DNA of 64,000 bases, taken from positions 992,001 through 1,056,000 of the forward strand of contig CAVSZC010000005.1 in NCBI GenBank assembly GCA_963732365.1, in the 5' to 3' direction. The DNA comes from SR-FBR-E99 sp963732365 (GTDB lineage: Bacteria; Bacteroidota; Bacteroidia; Bacteroidales; VadinHA17). Of the stretch, positions 1 through 9,615 are shown piece after piece. Position numbers and translations under genes: made by a program. Under the pieces are notes generated by a model. It saw only the letters and a list, made by a program, of their open reading frames with translations, was not told the DNA's origin and ran no database searches. The first letter of the stretch is position 1. Every line of letters starts with the position of its first letter.

Positions 1-457
1 CGGTGATCCTTACGAACCTGTCAGACCACACGCTCTCCCTGGGCTCACTCCAGAACAGAAGCTCCGTTTCAAGAATATCCCCCTCAGTGTTGACTGCCAC
101 AACGCTGTCGCGCAACTCCCATAGCTTGTCCTTTTCGGTATAACGTGCATATTTTGATGAAATGCTTGCCTGGGGCTCTGTCTTCTTGTCATAGAAAAGC
201 ACAGTGAGACCTTCCGGAAAGAGTGTATGAGGCTCATCACCGCCCGTATACTGGTTTATCAGTGGTGAGCGTACCACGAGGGTGACCTTACCCGAATCAG
301 AATACATCGTCTCGATGTTCCTGGCGGAGAGAGACGGCAGTTCTTTTATTGTAAGTTCTTTCAGAACCTCTCTCTTCTTCTCACATGATAAAAGAAAGAC
401 AGTCCCGGTTAGCAGGACTGCCGAAATAATCTTGACATATCGTCTGTCTGCTGACAC
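1..457 (-). CDS. lptC: LptC-like LPS export lipoprotein (3' part cut off by window edge)
   Basis: Reading the minus strand from a GTG at 457 gives an open frame to the window edge, about 152 residues. It begins with a short charged stretch, a hydrophobic segment and a lipobox ending LLSC, so it is probably an inner-membrane-anchored periplasmic lipoprotein. The body contains the LptC-like pattern of a beta-rich domain (YSDSGKVTLVVRSPLINQYT, later LFWSEPRESVWSDRFVRI). LptC receives lipopolysaccharide from LptBFG and passes it to LptA in the periplasm. An in-frame TAG only 6 nt upstream (which is the stop of the preceding TPR gene) makes GTG 457 the only sensible start. It is the last visible gene of the minus-strand fbp-mfd-coaX block. 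The C-terminus is missing, so the family call is good but not absolute. Confidence 0.72.
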   Translation of the reverse strand, partial: MSADRRYVKIISAVLLTGTVFLLSCEKKREVLKELTIKELPSLSARNIETMYSDSGKVTLVVRSPLINQYTGGDEPHTLFPEGLTVLFYDKKTEPQASISSKYARYTEKDKLWELRDSVVAVNTEGDILETELLFWSEPRESVWSDRFVRIT

Positions 458-463
458 AGGCGT

Positions 464-1792
464 CTACTCTTTTCTGAACCTGACGGTGGTTGTTTCATTG
501 ACCCATCCGCCAACCTGGTATGAAGCTCCTTCATCCACGAGGCTTCTGAAGAACGCTTCCTCCTTGGTAGGAAAGAGCCTTGAATAGATGGCTATTCTCT
601 CATCTGCCTGCTCCTTTAGAGTGGGGTCAGTGTTTCGTGCCCTGATGAGGTAATCCACAACCACCCAGTATACAGTCTGGTTGTCGAATGATTCTCCGAT
701 GCGCGCACCTGCATATGACTCTGCAATGATAAAGAGTGCATTGCCATTTTTATTATCAAGCGAATAGGCTGTTTTGGCAAAATCGCGTGCGACCGGCTTG
801 TTGTCTGAGGTAAGCTCGAGAGTAGCCAGCTTGGTAAGCAGCGAAGACTTTGTCAGCGGGTCGGACTCGAGCCCGATGGCCTCAGTATAGTATTTCTCGG
901 CTTCAGTGTATTTCTTGCGCGCCATGTTCATCTCTGCCAGCTGGGTGGCCGATGCTGACGTTCTCTCGAAATCGTACAGCAATGTCGTTACCTTGAAATA
1001 GAGCTCAGATTCTTTGCATCCTGCTTCAGAAAGAAGGGTGCTTACCTTTCTCAGCATTGCAGTGTCTTTAGGGTTTGCGTCAACGCCCGACGCGAATATA
1101 TTTTCAAGGCTTTGGCAATCTGCCGCCCCGCTTGACTTGAATACGGCATCGATGTTTTTCCTTGCATTAAGATACCGGGCATCGTCAGGCTTGTTAAGAA
1201 TCTGAGGGTTAATGGCCGACATGGCTTCCGTATAGGCACTGATTACTTCAGGTGACTCAATAACATTTAACGAGAAGCACTTGGCTGCAACAGCCATGTA
1301 GAGTGTTGAATAGGTATGATCAAGGCTCTGCGGAGAGGTCCTTACCACCTCTTTGATCAGATCGAATGACTGTTTGGCTAAGGCCGGATCATTCCCTCCC
1401 AGTTCATAAAGGGCGATTGATTTTCTCAGGTTGTTTGCCGCAGCCTCATTGAAATACCTGGTACGCTGATCAAGTATCAGCATCAGGGTATCTATATAAG
1501 CCTTATTGCCAGATTTGCGATACAAATCCTTGTACATGGTCTCACCCTTGATATAGGTGTTTTTTGATGAGCCGGGGCATTCGTTAAAGACCGGCCTCCA
1601 GAACTGGACCGCCATGTTATAGTCCTTGTTTTCGTAATATGTGGAATAGAGCGATGTGTTCCGGAGACATCTCAGGCTGTCATCACCATGTCCGAAGGGG
1701 GTACCTGTTTCAACGCCTTTCTGAGCAGGAGCTGTAAGAGTTAGCGCTGCAAGGAGTGCTCCCGTTAAGATCGTGCTGGCTGTTATTTTCAT
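464..1792 (-). CDS. Exported TPR-repeat protein of unknown function
   Basis: A 442-residue protein starting at the ATG at 1792. A longer reading from 1843 is rejected because it runs into the upstream gene, while 1792 is preceded by AAAGAG and starts a clean signal peptide (MKITASTILTGALLAALTL, cleavage after APA). The mature part is helical with several tetratricopeptide-like repeats (for example AEMNMARKKYTEAEKYYTEA near residue 300 and the repeat after it), and two Cys pairs near residues 40-90. TPR proteins of this type act as periplasmic scaffolds; the exact role is unknown. It sits 16 nt after the outer-membrane barrel gene and directly before lptC, so a role in envelope biogenesis is an inference from context. 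Confidence 0.75.
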   Translation of the reverse strand: MKITASTILTGALLAALTLTAPAQKGVETGTPFGHGDDSLRCLRNTSLYSTYYENKDYNMAVQFWRPVFNECPGSSKNTYIKGETMYKDLYRKSGNKAYIDTLMLILDQRTRYFNEAAANNLRKSIALYELGGNDPALAKQSFDLIKEVVRTSPQSLDHTYSTLYMAVAAKCFSLNVIESPEVISAYTEAMSAINPQILNKPDDARYLNARKNIDAVFKSSGAADCQSLENIFASGVDANPKDTAMLRKVSTLLSEAGCKESELYFKVTTLLYDFERTSASATQLAEMNMARKKYTEAEKYYTEAIGLESDPLTKSSLLTKLATLELTSDNKPVARDFAKTAYSLDNKNGNALFIIAESYAGARIGESFDNQTVYWVVVDYLIRARNTDPTLKEQADERIAIYSRLFPTKEEAFFRSLVDEGASYQVGGWVNETTTVRFRKE

Positions 1793-1808
1793 CTCTTTAT
1801 ATGATAGT

Positions 1809-3092
1809 TTACTCGTATTTTGCCTTGAGGAACCAGAAGTCATACAGACTCAAACTGACTCCGACCGCTATCCTGGTCTCCTTGAAGTAGGTCTCCTCAA
1901 CACTGCCCTTGGTTGAAAGATCCACGAAGAAGGAGGCCCGTGATCTCGACCTTCTCATTGGTATACCTGCTCCAAAAGTTATGCCGTACTCTTTGACCTG
2001 TACCCCCTCATAGAGCGAGTAACTCTCACCATAACGTCCTCCAATGCGGTATTCAATACGATTGAAAAAACTGTAATTTGAGTACTTGTCAGGGATATAT
2101 TCTGCTCCGGCATGTATCGAAATAGCATCCGTATATGTGCCGTATGATCCTGGCAGCGATGCTTGTGACCATGCTGTATACTCTATGTCAGCAGCGAAAG
2201 TGAATTTCTCAAACTTATTGAATGATATCCCTCCGCGTAAGGTTCTTGGCAGGATGCTGGTCGTATCAGTCTGCTCATAATAGAGTGTATCAAATGCCAG
2301 GATTGAGCTCTGAAGATTTGAGTACCTCAATACTATATCATCATATTTGGTCTTGAGATTATACTTTGGGGCATAAGTTATTCCAAAATTGACAGACCTG
2401 TTGCCCTGCAGGGGAAGCATGAACTGACCCGATAACTCGTAGCTGATCCCATTCAGCAACTGGTTCTCCATCTTTCTGGTATTGAAGTAGTTATTATCAG
2501 CCAGGAAAATGAAGTCATTATATCTGTTTATCTCTCCGAAAACGATAAACATGTTTATACCTGCTGAAAAGTTTTTCACCGGACTGAAAGCGGTTCCCAT
2601 GTAGAACTTCTGATAACCACCTATCCCTTTGTGCTGTTCAAAAATATCTTCATCATCGCCCGACCCTCCGTCGATGGTTGACCGCTGAACCATGGTGTAA
2701 TATGCATTCGTAAACGGCAAAAGGCCGGTAGAGAATCCCCAGCCTTTCATTATCGGGAAGCCAAGGAGAATGTGCCTGAAGTTCATGTTTGAGGAGTAAT
2801 AAGTGTTTTCATTGTCCTCAAGCTTTACTCCTGCGATGTCGAGAGCAAAGTCAAAAATAAATGAGGCTGTATCTATGGCGCTGTATGATGCGGGTGTAAG
2901 AAAATTCAATGTGGTATTGCTCCTGATACCACTGCTGACACCACCCATTCCTAAAGTCCTTATCGTTCCCTGAAGCTCAAGATTGCCAATGCCATAACGT
3001 GCAAACGGTGATATGACATCCACCTGTCCTGACATTATTGCGGTCTGGAACGATACAAGGCACAGCAGGAATAACTTTTTGATTCTATACAT
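1809..3092 (-). CDS. Outer-membrane beta-barrel protein (Bacteroidota conserved, FadL-like architecture)
   Basis: 427 residues with a signal peptide (about residues 1-22) and then alternating aromatic/polar strands typical of an outer-membrane barrel. The N-terminus of the mature chain has a plug-like, Gly-rich stretch (RTLGMGGVSSGIRSNTTLNF) as in FadL/PorV-type proteins. The chain ends LYDFWFLKAKYE, an aromatic-rich last strand. The start overlaps the coaX stop by 8 nt, so the two are translationally coupled. Genes with this layout (coaX, barrel, TPR, lptC) recur in Bacteroidales as I recall, but the transported substrate is not known. The general class is secure; the FadL/PorV comparison is only by fold impression. 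Confidence 0.7.
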   Translation of the reverse strand: MYRIKKLFLLCLVSFQTAIMSGQVDVISPFARYGIGNLELQGTIRTLGMGGVSSGIRSNTTLNFLTPASYSAIDTASFIFDFALDIAGVKLEDNENTYYSSNMNFRHILLGFPIMKGWGFSTGLLPFTNAYYTMVQRSTIDGGSGDDEDIFEQHKGIGGYQKFYMGTAFSPVKNFSAGINMFIVFGEINRYNDFIFLADNNYFNTRKMENQLLNGISYELSGQFMLPLQGNRSVNFGITYAPKYNLKTKYDDIVLRYSNLQSSILAFDTLYYEQTDTTSILPRTLRGGISFNKFEKFTFAADIEYTAWSQASLPGSYGTYTDAISIHAGAEYIPDKYSNYSFFNRIEYRIGGRYGESYSLYEGVQVKEYGITFGAGIPMRRSRSRASFFVDLSTKGSVEETYFKETRIAVGVSLSLYDFWFLKAKYE

Positions 3093-3804
3093 TATAATCC
3101 AATAAATAATTTAAACCATCAGTCACCAGATCAGGGTAAAAAGTCATTTCCCTGTCTGCGAAAGATGATATTAGTTCACCGTCACCTCCCGTGATTACGA
3201 CTGTGAGGTTTTTGTGTCTTTCTTCAAACGTGCGAATATACTCATTTATTTCAAATGCGAGACCCATGATCACCCCTCCGGTTATCGCATCTATTGTTGA
3301 TTTTCCGGGGAATGTGAACTTCCTGCCGGGCTCTGCCAGTGGCAGTCGGCCGGTGTACTCATGGAGGGCCCGGAATCTCATTGAAAGGCCCGGAGAGATA
3401 CTCCCTCCGAGGTATGTCTCATCTGCCATGACATCAATTGTCAGTGCACTGCCGGCATCTATCACCAGGAGATTGGCGCCCGGATGATGAAGAATCGCAC
3501 CGGCAGCTGCCGCAAGACGGTCAACACCCAGGGTATCAGGCGTCTTGTAGTTGATACGAAAAGGATACCGCGACTGCCATGTCAGGTAATGGACCACAGT
3601 GGCTTTGTCACTGAGGAACCTTAACAGGGGAGCCGGGTCAGTGCTTACGCTTGACACAATAGCCCCTTTGACTGACCTGTCACCCAGAAAACTTTTGATA
3701 TGAGCTATGTCATCTCCTGTGAACCTCTCCTTATGAATCATAGCCCTCCCATCATACAAAGCGGCTTTTGCAGCAGTATTTCCGATGTCAATGACGAGGT
3801 TCAT
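3085..3804 (-). CDS. coaX: Type III pantothenate kinase
   Basis: 239 residues, the normal length for CoaX. It phosphorylates pantothenate in the first step of coenzyme A synthesis in the cytoplasm, and unlike type I/II kinases needs a monovalent cation. Visible motifs: DIGNT phosphate loop at residues 6-10, GVDR at 93-96, and DAGSALTID at 116-124, all in the expected order for the ASKHA fold. The start codon overlaps the mfd stop by 4 nt (ATGA type overlap), and the 3' end overlaps the start of the barrel-protein gene, so it is in the middle of a tight operon. Confidence 0.94.
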   Translation of the reverse strand: MNLVIDIGNTAAKAALYDGRAMIHKERFTGDDIAHIKSFLGDRSVKGAIVSSVSTDPAPLLRFLSDKATVVHYLTWQSRYPFRINYKTPDTLGVDRLAAAAGAILHHPGANLLVIDAGSALTIDVMADETYLGGSISPGLSMRFRALHEYTGRLPLAEPGRKFTFPGKSTIDAITGGVIMGLAFEINEYIRTFEERHKNLTVVITGGDGELISSFADREMTFYPDLVTDGLNYLLDYNV

Positions 3805-6800
3805 GATCTTGTTGCTGAAGACTGGTTCTGTGTATGGAACGAACGGATCTTATCAAACAGCGCAATTGCCTGAGCAACTGATGTTATCTCACGCACCGTA
3901 AGGCTTAGCCTGTTGTTATTCTGTTTCATACTCATGTGACTCTGTTTCCTGTTCACGTAATTCATCACAGAAACAAACAGTGAGCTGCGATAGAATTGTG
4001 ATGAAGGGTCGTTTACAAAGTTAGCAACAAGTGTGTCATTTTTCAGAATTATCTTCTCGATTCCCGTAGCCGATGCAACCCATTTGAGTCTTACAAGATC
4101 AAGCAATGCCAACGCCGGTGCGGGCATAGGCCCGAACCTGTCCCTGAGCCGTGTCGCGAAGACAGCCAGAGCTGCATCATCCCTGATCTCGTTGAGCTCC
4201 TTGTAAAGCCGCACCCTTTCCGGAATACTTGATACATATTCATCGGGAAACATTATCTCGAGGTCTGTATCAACAGTTACATCACCGGCATATTGTTTCA
4301 CTTCCGCAGAGGCATCAGGCTCCGGTTTCATTTTATCTTTCCTGAATATATCTCCGAACTCCTCTTCTTTAAGCTCGCTGACGGCCTCGCCAAGGATCTT
4401 CTGATATGTTTCATACCCCACGTCTGCAATGAATCCGCTCTGTTCCCCGCCAAGGAGGTTTCCTGCACCGCGGATATCAAGATCCTGCAGTGCAATGTTG
4501 AACCCGCTGCCCAGTTCGTAGTTCTCCTCGATGGCCTTCAGCCTTCTTCTGGCTTCATGTGTCAGGGTTGAGAATGCCGGTGCAAGGAGATAACAGAATG
4601 CCTTTTTGTTTGATCTGCCCACCCGTCCCCTGAGCTGGTGTAGCTCGGAAAGGCCGAATGTATGAGCATCATTGATGAAGATCGTGTTGGCATTGGGGAT
4701 ATCCAGTCCTGACTCTATTATTGTTGTGGCAAGCAGTACATCGTAATCGCCCCTGATAAAGTCAAACATGACGTTTTCCACTTCCGCACCCTCCATACGG
4801 CCATGAACGACTGCAGTTTTAACACCAGGACAGATACGGTTTATCATATCCTGTACTTCCCTGATGTTCTCTATCCTGTTATTGATGAAAAACACCTGTC
4901 CGTTCCGGCTCACTTCATACACAATGCCCTCCCGTATTATATCTTCATTGAAGCCGTGTATCTCTGTTATTATGGGCATCCTGTTTGGCGGGGGGGTGGT
5001 GATGACTGACAGGTCACGTGCTCCCATAAGCGAGAACTGCAGGGTGCGGGGGATTGGGGTAGCTGTCAGGGTGAGGGTGTCTACACCGGCCTTCAGCTGT
5101 TTTAACCTCTCCTTAATGGCTACACCAAAGCGTTGCTCTTCGTCAATGACAAGCAGTCCCAGATCTTTGAACTTTACCTCCCTGCCAGTAATCTTATGTG
5201 TTCCGACGATTATATCTATCTCACCGTCAGCGATTTGTTTCAGTATTCTCTTCTGTTCAGCCGGTTTACGGTGTCTGCTTATGTAATCTACCCGGCAGGG
5301 GAAGTTTTCAAGGCGGGAAGTGAATGTCTTATAGTGTTGCAGGGCCAGGATTGTTGTAGGTACAAGAACTGCCGTCTGCTTGCCGTCAGTGGCAGCCTTG
5401 AAGGCTGCCCTTATAGCAATTTCTGTCTTTCCAAAGCCGACATCACCGCATACAAGCCGGTCCATAGGTGTCTGCGACTCCATATCTTCCTTGACCGCAA
5501 CAGTGCTTGACAGCTGGTCAGGGGTATCTTCGTAAATGAATGAAGCCTCAAGTTCACGCTGAAGATACGAGTCAGGTGAAAAAGCGTACCCTCCTGATGC
5601 TTTCCTGAGTGCGTACAGTTTGATAAGGTCGCGGGCAATGTCCTTAACCTTCTTTTTGGTGGCCTGCCTTAGCTTCTGCCAGGCTCCGGTGCCCAGCTTG
5701 TTTATCCGCGGCGGCGTATTGTCTTTACCCTTGTACTTTGATATCCGGTGCAGGGCATGTATCCCTACGAAGAGTATGTCATTGTCTTTGAAGACCAGTT
5801 TTATGGCCTCCTGTGTGCGGCCGTTGACCTCAATCTTCTCAAGGCCCCCGAAGCGGCCTATGCCGTGATCAACGTGCACGATATAATCACCCGGATTAAG
5901 ATCAGTCAGCTCCCTCACGGTCATGCTGTCACGCCGGGTGAAAAAGCCTTTTATCCTGAACTTGTGGTAACGGTCAAAGATCTGGTGGTCAGTGTAAACC
6001 GCAATACGAAGGTCATGGTCCGTGAATCCCTGGTGCAGGTTAAGCAGCAATGGGGTGAACTCAGCCATTGGGTCGGTCTCTGCAAATATCTCCTTCAGGC
6101 GCTGCTCCTGCAGGGCACTCTCTGAAATGATGAAGTTGCTGTACCCGTCTCTCCTGTTGGCTGCCAGTTTTGAGGTGAGCAGGTCGAAATTCTTGTTGAA
6201 CGAGGGCTGTGGCTCGGTGCGGAAGGTGACGGGTATGCTTTTGGCCTCACTGCGCCCGCTGCCGAAGGATACCCTGCGGTGTCCGGAGCATAGCTCCTCA
6301 AGGTGCTTCCCCGTGATAATTATATCCCGGCGGTCCTTTATCTCACCCCTGCTGCTCCTGGTGGTGGCCTGTGACCAGATGTTGTCAGTCTTTTCAATTA
6401 TATATTCAAAGTTTTCACTCCAGATAATGGACGATGGGGGAACAAAGTCAATGAAGCTGTCTGTGTTTTCGTGGAAGGCGAGCTCCTGTATATCCGGTAT
6501 GACCTGGATCTCTTCATGCATCTGAAGCGAGAGCTGATCGTCGGGACTGAATGATCTGATTGATTCCACCTCCTCACCGAAGAAATCGATACGGTACGGC
6601 TTCTCAGCCGAATATGAGAAAACGTCGGTGATGCTGCCTCTGACAGAATACTGTCCGGGTTCATACACAAAATCGGCCCTTCTGAAGTTGTACTCCCTCA
6701 GGACTTCCTCCAGGAAGTCAATTGAGAGCTTTGTTCCCTTCTTAATGGCAAAGGTGTTCTTCTTCAGGTTGACGCGGCTGATAACCTTTTCCATCAGTGA

Positions 6801-7181
6801 CTCAGGGTATGTGACGATGATGCACTTTCTCCGGCCTGAGGTAAGGAAGTTAAGGACCTCTGCCCTGAGAATGATATTTGCAGGTTCGGTCTGGTCATAC
6901 ATCACTGACCTCTTGTATGTCCCGGGGAAGAAGAAGATATTTTCATCCCCCAGCAGTGAGGTAAGATCATTATAGAAATAGGCAGCGTCCTCCTTCTCAG
7001 GCAGTATGACAACGTGTGTCGTAGGCTGCTGTGACAGGACTCCGGCCATGACAACTGCTTTTGCCGATCCTGTGAGGCCATTGATGACCACCGGTTCACT
7101 GCTGTCACCTGCCAGCAGCTCCTCCAGCCTGCGAAATGAGGGGTGTTGCCTGTAGCGGTCTTTGAAAACGGTGTCGGACAT
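3801..7181 (-). CDS. mfd: Transcription-repair coupling factor Mfd
   Basis: 1126 residues from the ATG at 7181; an in-frame TTG at 7211 gives ten extra residues but has no support. Mfd removes RNA polymerase stalled at lesions and recruits UvrAB. The order is standard: UvrB-homology region in the N-terminal third, RNA-polymerase-interacting CarD-like domain (DYIVHVDHGIGRFGGLE, around residue 435), Walker A GDVGFGKTE around 580, DEEQ box around 680 (IDEEQRFGV), TATPIPRTL motif III, RecG-like translocase motif and a C-terminal TRCF domain. It overlaps coaX by 4 nt and lies 80 nt downstream of fbp, probably one transcription unit. Confidence 0.97.
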   Translation of the reverse strand: MSDTVFKDRYRQHPSFRRLEELLAGDSSEPVVINGLTGSAKAVVMAGVLSQQPTTHVVILPEKEDAAYFYNDLTSLLGDENIFFFPGTYKRSVMYDQTEPANIILRAEVLNFLTSGRRKCIIVTYPESLMEKVISRVNLKKNTFAIKKGTKLSIDFLEEVLREYNFRRADFVYEPGQYSVRGSITDVFSYSAEKPYRIDFFGEEVESIRSFSPDDQLSLQMHEEIQVIPDIQELAFHENTDSFIDFVPPSSIIWSENFEYIIEKTDNIWSQATTRSSRGEIKDRRDIIITGKHLEELCSGHRRVSFGSGRSEAKSIPVTFRTEPQPSFNKNFDLLTSKLAANRRDGYSNFIISESALQEQRLKEIFAETDPMAEFTPLLLNLHQGFTDHDLRIAVYTDHQIFDRYHKFRIKGFFTRRDSMTVRELTDLNPGDYIVHVDHGIGRFGGLEKIEVNGRTQEAIKLVFKDNDILFVGIHALHRISKYKGKDNTPPRINKLGTGAWQKLRQATKKKVKDIARDLIKLYALRKASGGYAFSPDSYLQRELEASFIYEDTPDQLSSTVAVKEDMESQTPMDRLVCGDVGFGKTEIAIRAAFKAATDGKQTAVLVPTTILALQHYKTFTSRLENFPCRVDYISRHRKPAEQKRILKQIADGEIDIIVGTHKITGREVKFKDLGLLVIDEEQRFGVAIKERLKQLKAGVDTLTLTATPIPRTLQFSLMGARDLSVITTPPPNRMPIITEIHGFNEDIIREGIVYEVSRNGQVFFINNRIENIREVQDMINRICPGVKTAVVHGRMEGAEVENVMFDFIRGDYDVLLATTIIESGLDIPNANTIFINDAHTFGLSELHQLRGRVGRSNKKAFCYLLAPAFSTLTHEARRRLKAIEENYELGSGFNIALQDLDIRGAGNLLGGEQSGFIADVGYETYQKILGEAVSELKEEEFGDIFRKDKMKPEPDASAEVKQYAGDVTVDTDLEIMFPDEYVSSIPERVRLYKELNEIRDDAALAVFATRLRDRFGPMPAPALALLDLVRLKWVASATGIEKIILKNDTLVANFVNDPSSQFYRSSLFVSVMNYVNRKQSHMSMKQNNNRLSLTVREITSVAQAIALFDKIRSFHTQNQSSATRS

Positions 7182-7261
7182 CTGCCTGGTATGAGGGTGC
7201 AAAATTAACAAAGGCGACTGTCACCGCAAAACAAAAGTGTCTGATAAAGAGATAAAGAGAA

Positions 7262-8266
7262 TCAGCAGAGCATCTGCTCAAGCCTGTCGGTCATCTCCGA
7301 TGATCCGCAATAGAGGGGGCACCTCTGGTGAAGTGATTCAGGTGTTATCGATAGTATCCTTCTCTTGCCGTCAAAGGCTCTTCCTCCCGCCTGCTCGATG
7401 ATGAAAGAAATGGGATTGCACTCATATACCAGTCTCAGTTTACCGTTGGGAAAGCTTACCGAGGGGGGGTAAAGAAAGATCCCCCCCTTAAGCAGGTTGC
7501 GGTGAACGTCAGAAACGAGAGACCCGATATACCTTGAGGAGTAAGGCCTGCCCGTTTCAGGGTCATGCTCCTGGCAATATTTGATATATTTCTTCACACC
7601 TTCGGGGAACCGGATATAGTTCCCTTCGTTGATTGAATATATGCTCCCTGATGCAGGGGTCCTCATATTGGGGTGCGAAAGACAAAACTCGCCTATGGTA
7701 GGGTCAAGTGTAAATCCGTTGACACCGTTGCCGGTTGAATAAACCAGCATTGCCGATGACCCGTAGATCACATATCCTGCAGCAACCTGTTTGTCACCTT
7801 CCTGAAGGAAGTCCGATATGCCGGCCTCTGACTCACGTTCAGATTTGCGCCTGTAAATAGAAAAGATTGACCCGACAGATACATTGTAATCGATGTTTGA
7901 CGACCCGTCGAGCGGATCCATGCATACCACATACTTGCCCTTGCTGGCAAATGTTTCGGTGAAGATCACCTCCCTCTGGTTCTCCTCCGAGGCAAAACCG
8001 CAGCATTCACCGCTCGCTTCAAGGGCATCGATAAAGACCTCATCAGCATAGCGATCGAGCTTCTGCTGCTGCTCCCCCTGGGGATTCTCCTCACCTGAGC
8101 TGCCAATTATCTCTACCAGTCCCGCCCTGCGGATCTTGGCATTGACCATCTTGGCTGCCGTGCCGATATGATGCAGCAGGGATGACAACTCTCCGCGGGC
8201 ATATGGAAAATCTTTCTGTTTTCTGATTATGAAATCATTCAGGCTGGTGATATTATAGCTTGACAT
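7262..8266 (-). CDS. fbp: Class I fructose-1,6-bisphosphatase
   Basis: 334 residues, as expected for the class I enzyme. It hydrolyses fructose 1,6-bisphosphate to fructose 6-phosphate in gluconeogenesis. The metal-binding signature DPLDGSSNID is at residues 117-126, and the upstream acidic pair EE is at 94-95; a C-terminal substrate-binding stretch reads CNPISFIIEQAGG. An acidic/Gln-rich insertion (EENPQGEQQQK, residues 59-69) is small and typical of bacterial forms. It is first of the minus-strand block running to lptC and is divergent from aspartate kinase across an 84-bp gap. Confidence 0.96.
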   Translation of the reverse strand: MSSYNITSLNDFIIRKQKDFPYARGELSSLLHHIGTAAKMVNAKIRRAGLVEIIGSSGEENPQGEQQQKLDRYADEVFIDALEASGECCGFASEENQREVIFTETFASKGKYVVCMDPLDGSSNIDYNVSVGSIFSIYRRKSERESEAGISDFLQEGDKQVAAGYVIYGSSAMLVYSTGNGVNGFTLDPTIGEFCLSHPNMRTPASGSIYSINEGNYIRFPEGVKKYIKYCQEHDPETGRPYSSRYIGSLVSDVHRNLLKGGIFLYPPSVSFPNGKLRLVYECNPISFIIEQAGGRAFDGKRRILSITPESLHQRCPLYCGSSEMTDRLEQMLC

Positions 8267-8326
8267 GCTGTCGGAGTTGGTTAATAACTGAGAGCCCTGT
8301 TTAATAGATTAATATTGGCTAAGTTA

Positions 8327-8334
8327 TAAATTTG
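8327..8334 (+). promoter_or_regulatory. Putative -7 element for aspartate kinase
   Basis: TAAATTTG matches the Bacteroidota -7 consensus TAnnTTTG and is followed by GC. It lies 17 nt before the start codon at 8351, so the leader would be about 10 nt. I see no clean TTG at the -33 distance, so this is a medium-confidence call. Confidence 0.45.
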
Positions 8335-8350
8335 CGCAAACAAATAAAAG

Positions 8351-9601
8351 ATGAAAGTATTTAAGTTCGGCGGAGCTTCGGTAAGGGATGGGGCAGGGAT
8401 ACGAAACCTTTATGATATCATAGCCGGTGAGAACGACCGTCTCGTGGTTGTCGTTTCAGCCCTGGGAAAGACAACAAACGCTCTTGAGGAGGTGCACCGG
8501 GCATGGCGCAGCGGTGACATCTCCTTACTCTCAAAATGCAAGACAATAGCTGATTACCACCTGGAAGTCGCATCGGGGCTGCTGGGTGACAACAGCCCCG
8601 ACGTAGCGTCACTGGCCGGGATGTTGTCATCATTCTCAGAAAACCTTTCGGAAAAGAAGCAGGGAGAGTTTGACCATGACTATGATATGATCGTTTCGAT
8701 GGGGGAGATATGGTCTACCTTCATTGTTGAGGCATACCTCCGCAGTATGGGATTAAGGACCAGGTGGCACGATATACGTAAACTTTTTGTAACCGATGAG
8801 AGGCACCGGGAGGCGGGTATACTGTGGGATGAGACATCTGTCGCAGTGAAAGGTGCGTTTGATTTTCATGATGCTGACATCTATGTTACACAGGGCTTCA
8901 TAGGCGCAACGCTATCCGGGGAGGTTACCACGCTGGGGCGCGAAGGCTCTGACTATACCGCCGCAGTGATTGCGAACATACTTGATGCTGAAAGAGTGGT
9001 GGTCTGGAAAGATGTTCCCGGTATCATGAATGCTGATCCGAAATGGCTTTCCTCAGCCGTGACTCTCGCTCATATCTCTTATAATGAAGCTGTGGAGATG
9101 ACCTTTTCCGGCGCCAAGGTCATCCATCCGAAAACAATAAAGCCACTGCATAACAAGAAGATACCGATGCATGTCAGGTCTTTTGCTGATCGTACAGCTC
9201 CGGGTACTGTAATTTCTGAAGAGGCTCCGCTGGGAAAGATGGAACCGGTTCTGGTAAAGAAGGAGGGACAGATACTGATATCCATTCTTCCCAAAGATCT
9301 CTCCTTTGTCATGGGGGAGAATCTGGCAGCCCTTTTTCATATTCTTGCCTGCCATGGAATCAAAGTGAACCTGGTCCAGGCCGGTGCAGTCAGCATCAAT
9401 ATATGTGCTGATCACGAAGAGCCGAAGATAGGGAAGGTGCTTGAGGAGTTAAGGAAAGACTACACAATATTGTACAATGACGGTGCCGAGATGCTTACCG
9501 TGAGACACTTTACACCGGAAGCCGTGGATGCAGTGACAGGCGGCAGGGAGGTACTGTTGTCACAGACAACCAGGAACTCGGTAAGGATGGTGGTAAGGTA
9601 A
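8351..9601 (+). CDS. Aspartate kinase
   Basis: 416 residues, monofunctional. It makes aspartyl phosphate, the entry step to lysine, threonine, methionine and diaminopimelate. The kinase domain begins with KFGGASV (residues 5-11) and has VVSALGKTTNALE near 35-47 and TLGREGSDYTAAVIA near 195, the ATP/aspartate binding pattern. The last about 120 residues form ACT-type regulatory domains (VLVKKEGQILISI onward), so allosteric feedback by an end product such as lysine is likely. It converges with the small lipoprotein gene across only 14 nt with no obvious terminator between them. Which isoform (lysC-like or other) cannot be decided here. Confidence 0.93.
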   Translation: MKVFKFGGASVRDGAGIRNLYDIIAGENDRLVVVVSALGKTTNALEEVHRAWRSGDISLLSKCKTIADYHLEVASGLLGDNSPDVASLAGMLSSFSENLSEKKQGEFDHDYDMIVSMGEIWSTFIVEAYLRSMGLRTRWHDIRKLFVTDERHREAGILWDETSVAVKGAFDFHDADIYVTQGFIGATLSGEVTTLGREGSDYTAAVIANILDAERVVVWKDVPGIMNADPKWLSSAVTLAHISYNEAVEMTFSGAKVIHPKTIKPLHNKKIPMHVRSFADRTAPGTVISEEAPLGKMEPVLVKKEGQILISILPKDLSFVMGENLAALFHILACHGIKVNLVQAGAVSINICADHEEPKIGKVLEELRKDYTILYNDGAEMLTVRHFTPEAVDAVTGGREVLLSQTTRNSVRMVVR

Positions 9602-9615
9602 AAACGATTCTGCAG